DNA of 5,433 nt. It comes from an uncultured Lachnospiraceae bacterium (GTDB lineage Bacteria; Bacillota; Clostridia; Lachnospirales; Lachnospiraceae). Shown one piece after another: positions 4,330 through 5,433 of this stretch. Within the stretch, counting starts at the first letter, position 1, and the number at the start of each line of letters is the position of its first letter. Both the position numbers and the translations under genes were made by a program. The stretch lies in the NCBI GenBank assembly GCA_902803245.1, contig CADCPJ010000275.1:1-5433 (forward strand), in the 5' to 3' direction. A model generated the notes under the pieces. The model was given only the letters and a program-made list of their open reading frames with translations. It had not been told where the DNA came from and did not search any database.

Positions 4330-5433
4330 TTATGAGAACTCAGCGTAAGTCCAGTCCGTGTTCAGGCTGCAGAAGTAGAAGTTCATGCCGCTCACGGCTT
4401 CGTTCAGCAGGTAGTGCTGCTGTCTGCACTGCAGCGGGACAAATGCGCCGTCGTCGAGGATGATCTGCTCCGCCTTGTTTAAGAGATCCATTCTGGCCTT
4501 CTCGTCGGTCTCGGTCTGGGATGCCTCGAGAAGCGCATCAAACTCCTCATTCTTGTAGTTGCTGTAGTTGTAGGAGCAGTCGCTCTTGAAGAGTTCCAGA
4601 TAGGTGTAGGGATCGGAGTAGTCCGGGCCCCAGCCGCCGAATCCGATCTCGTAGTCGCCGCTCGGAAGGACGTTGCCGTAGATCTCGGCATAAGTGACCT
4701 GGCGGATCGTGACGTTGATTCCGAGGGCCTGCTGCCAGAGCTCCTGCGCGACCTCCGCGATCTTCTTGGAGGACTCGACGTCGGTCGTCGTGATCTCTAC
4801 GCTGATCTCGGACGGATCGCTGATGCCGTTCGCATCCATCGCGGCCTGCAGGTACTCAAGGGCCTTCGCCTGATCCCCTTCCATCGGATAGGAGTCGAGC
4901 TCATAGCACTCTCCGTAGTTCTTTCCGTCATAGCCGGCAACGAGCGGCATGACCAGTGTGTTGCTCGGAGAATACACGCCGTTGGTCGCAAGCAGGATGT
5001 AGCTGTTGCGGTCGAGACCGTAATTGAGGGCGAGGCGGAAATTCTTGTCGTTCAAGATCGGGTTCGTGCTCTCCTCGTTGATGTAGAAGTAGTCCTCATT
5101 TCCGTTCATGTACTCCTCATCGGTGTCGTCGTACATGGCGACGGAGTCCGTCGGGACCTTGACGAAGTCCAGATCTCCCATCTCGTACATGGCGAGCTGT
5201 GTGCTTGTGTCGGAGACGACGATCATCTCCGCGCCGTTCAGCTTGATGGCGTCTGCGTTCCAGTAGTTCTCGTTCTTTGTGAAGCCGTAGGAGCCGGCCT
5301 CCGTGCTGGAAATGACGAACGGTCCGGAGTAGACATTCTTCTCCGCCGTCGCTGCGAAATCCGTGCCGAATTCTTCGACGACGTCGCGGCGGACGGGCAT
5401 GTACTGGGCCGCGGACCCGATGAGGCTGAGGAA
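4330..5433 (-). CDS. oppA: Peptide ABC transporter substrate-binding protein OppA-like (5' end outside window)
   Basis: The reading frame is open to the right edge, giving 367 residues to the TAA at 4330-4332; about 170 N-terminal residues, including any lipoprotein signal, are missing compared with a usual length near 540. The first methionine seen (12th codon, 5400) is internal. Features of the family-5 extracellular solute-binding proteins (SBP_bac_5), numbered from the window edge: YSGPFVISS (35-43), NENYWNADAIKLN (54-66), FVKVPTDSV (90-98), NPILNDKNFRLALNYGLDR (124-142) and GWGPDYSDPYTYLELF (267-282). It would capture peptides outside the membrane and hand them to OppB-OppC. The protein is rich in Asp, Glu, Tyr and Asn, as expected for an exported protein. 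Specificity for dipeptides, oligopeptides or another ligand such as nickel cannot be read; genomic context favours peptides. Confidence 0.92.
   Translation of the reverse strand, partial: FLSLIGSAAQYMPVRRDVVEEFGTDFAATAEKNVYSGPFVISSTEAGSYGFTKNENYWNADAIKLNGAEMIVVSDTSTQLAMYEMGDLDFVKVPTDSVAMYDDTDEEYMNGNEDYFYINEESTNPILNDKNFRLALNYGLDRNSYILLATNGVYSPSNTLVMPLVAGYDGKNYGECYELDSYPMEGDQAKALEYLQAAMDANGISDPSEISVEITTTDVESSKKIAEVAQELWQQALGINVTIRQVTYAEIYGNVLPSGDYEIGFGGWGPDYSDPYTYLELFKSDCSYNYSNYKNEEFDALLEASQTETDEKARMDLLNKAEQIILDDGAFVPLQCRQQHYLLNEAVSGMNFYFCSLNTDWTYAEFS

Overview
The window carries most of an oligopeptide/dipeptide-type ABC importer operon, read entirely on the minus strand. In transcription order, right to left, it holds a substrate-binding protein (oppA-like, 5' end cut off by the window), two permeases (oppB, oppC), two ATPases (oppD, oppF), and the first 17 codons of a further gene leaving the left edge. 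Order, spacing and motifs are those of a classical opp/dpp/app locus. Purine-rich Shine-Dalgarno sequences, protein style and GC-rich codon use suggest a GC-rich Bacillota such as a Lachnospiraceae-like clostridium. That placement is an impression, not a measurement.

Layout. Positions 4330-5433 are the C-terminal two thirds of the binding protein. Positions 4156-4329 are a 174-base spacer with a perfect 35-base inverted repeat just upstream of the oppB ribosome binding site, plus smaller hairpins; no U-tract terminator or convincing promoter is visible. oppB (3235-4155), oppC (2264-3229) and oppD (1255-2250) are tightly packed: the oppC Shine-Dalgarno contains the oppB stop, and the oppD Shine-Dalgarno contains the oppC stop. 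oppF (98-1057) follows after about 200 bases. A 44-base gap then leads to the next gene.

The unusual part is the oppD-oppF junction (1081-1299). It is a tandem array of four 43-base units plus one 41-base degenerate unit. The degenerate unit is the last 14 codons of oppD, so the array looks like an amplified oppD 3' end. Each unit boundary carries ATGA, a stop/start overlap. Because 43 is not a multiple of 3, an ORF started at one boundary stops two units later. The result is an unbroken relay of four ATGA overlaps: oppD, a 29-codon ORF, a second 29-codon ORF, a 10-codon ORF, then oppF. This could couple oppF translation to oppD through repeats whose copy number may vary.

How the genes work together: the lipid-anchored or surface binding protein captures peptide and delivers it to the OppB-OppC channel, and OppD-OppF hydrolyse ATP to drive import. 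Both ATPases retain all nucleotide-binding motifs and the same four-cysteine C-terminal spacing associated with a [4Fe-4S] cluster in this family. Substrate specificity cannot be read from the sequence.
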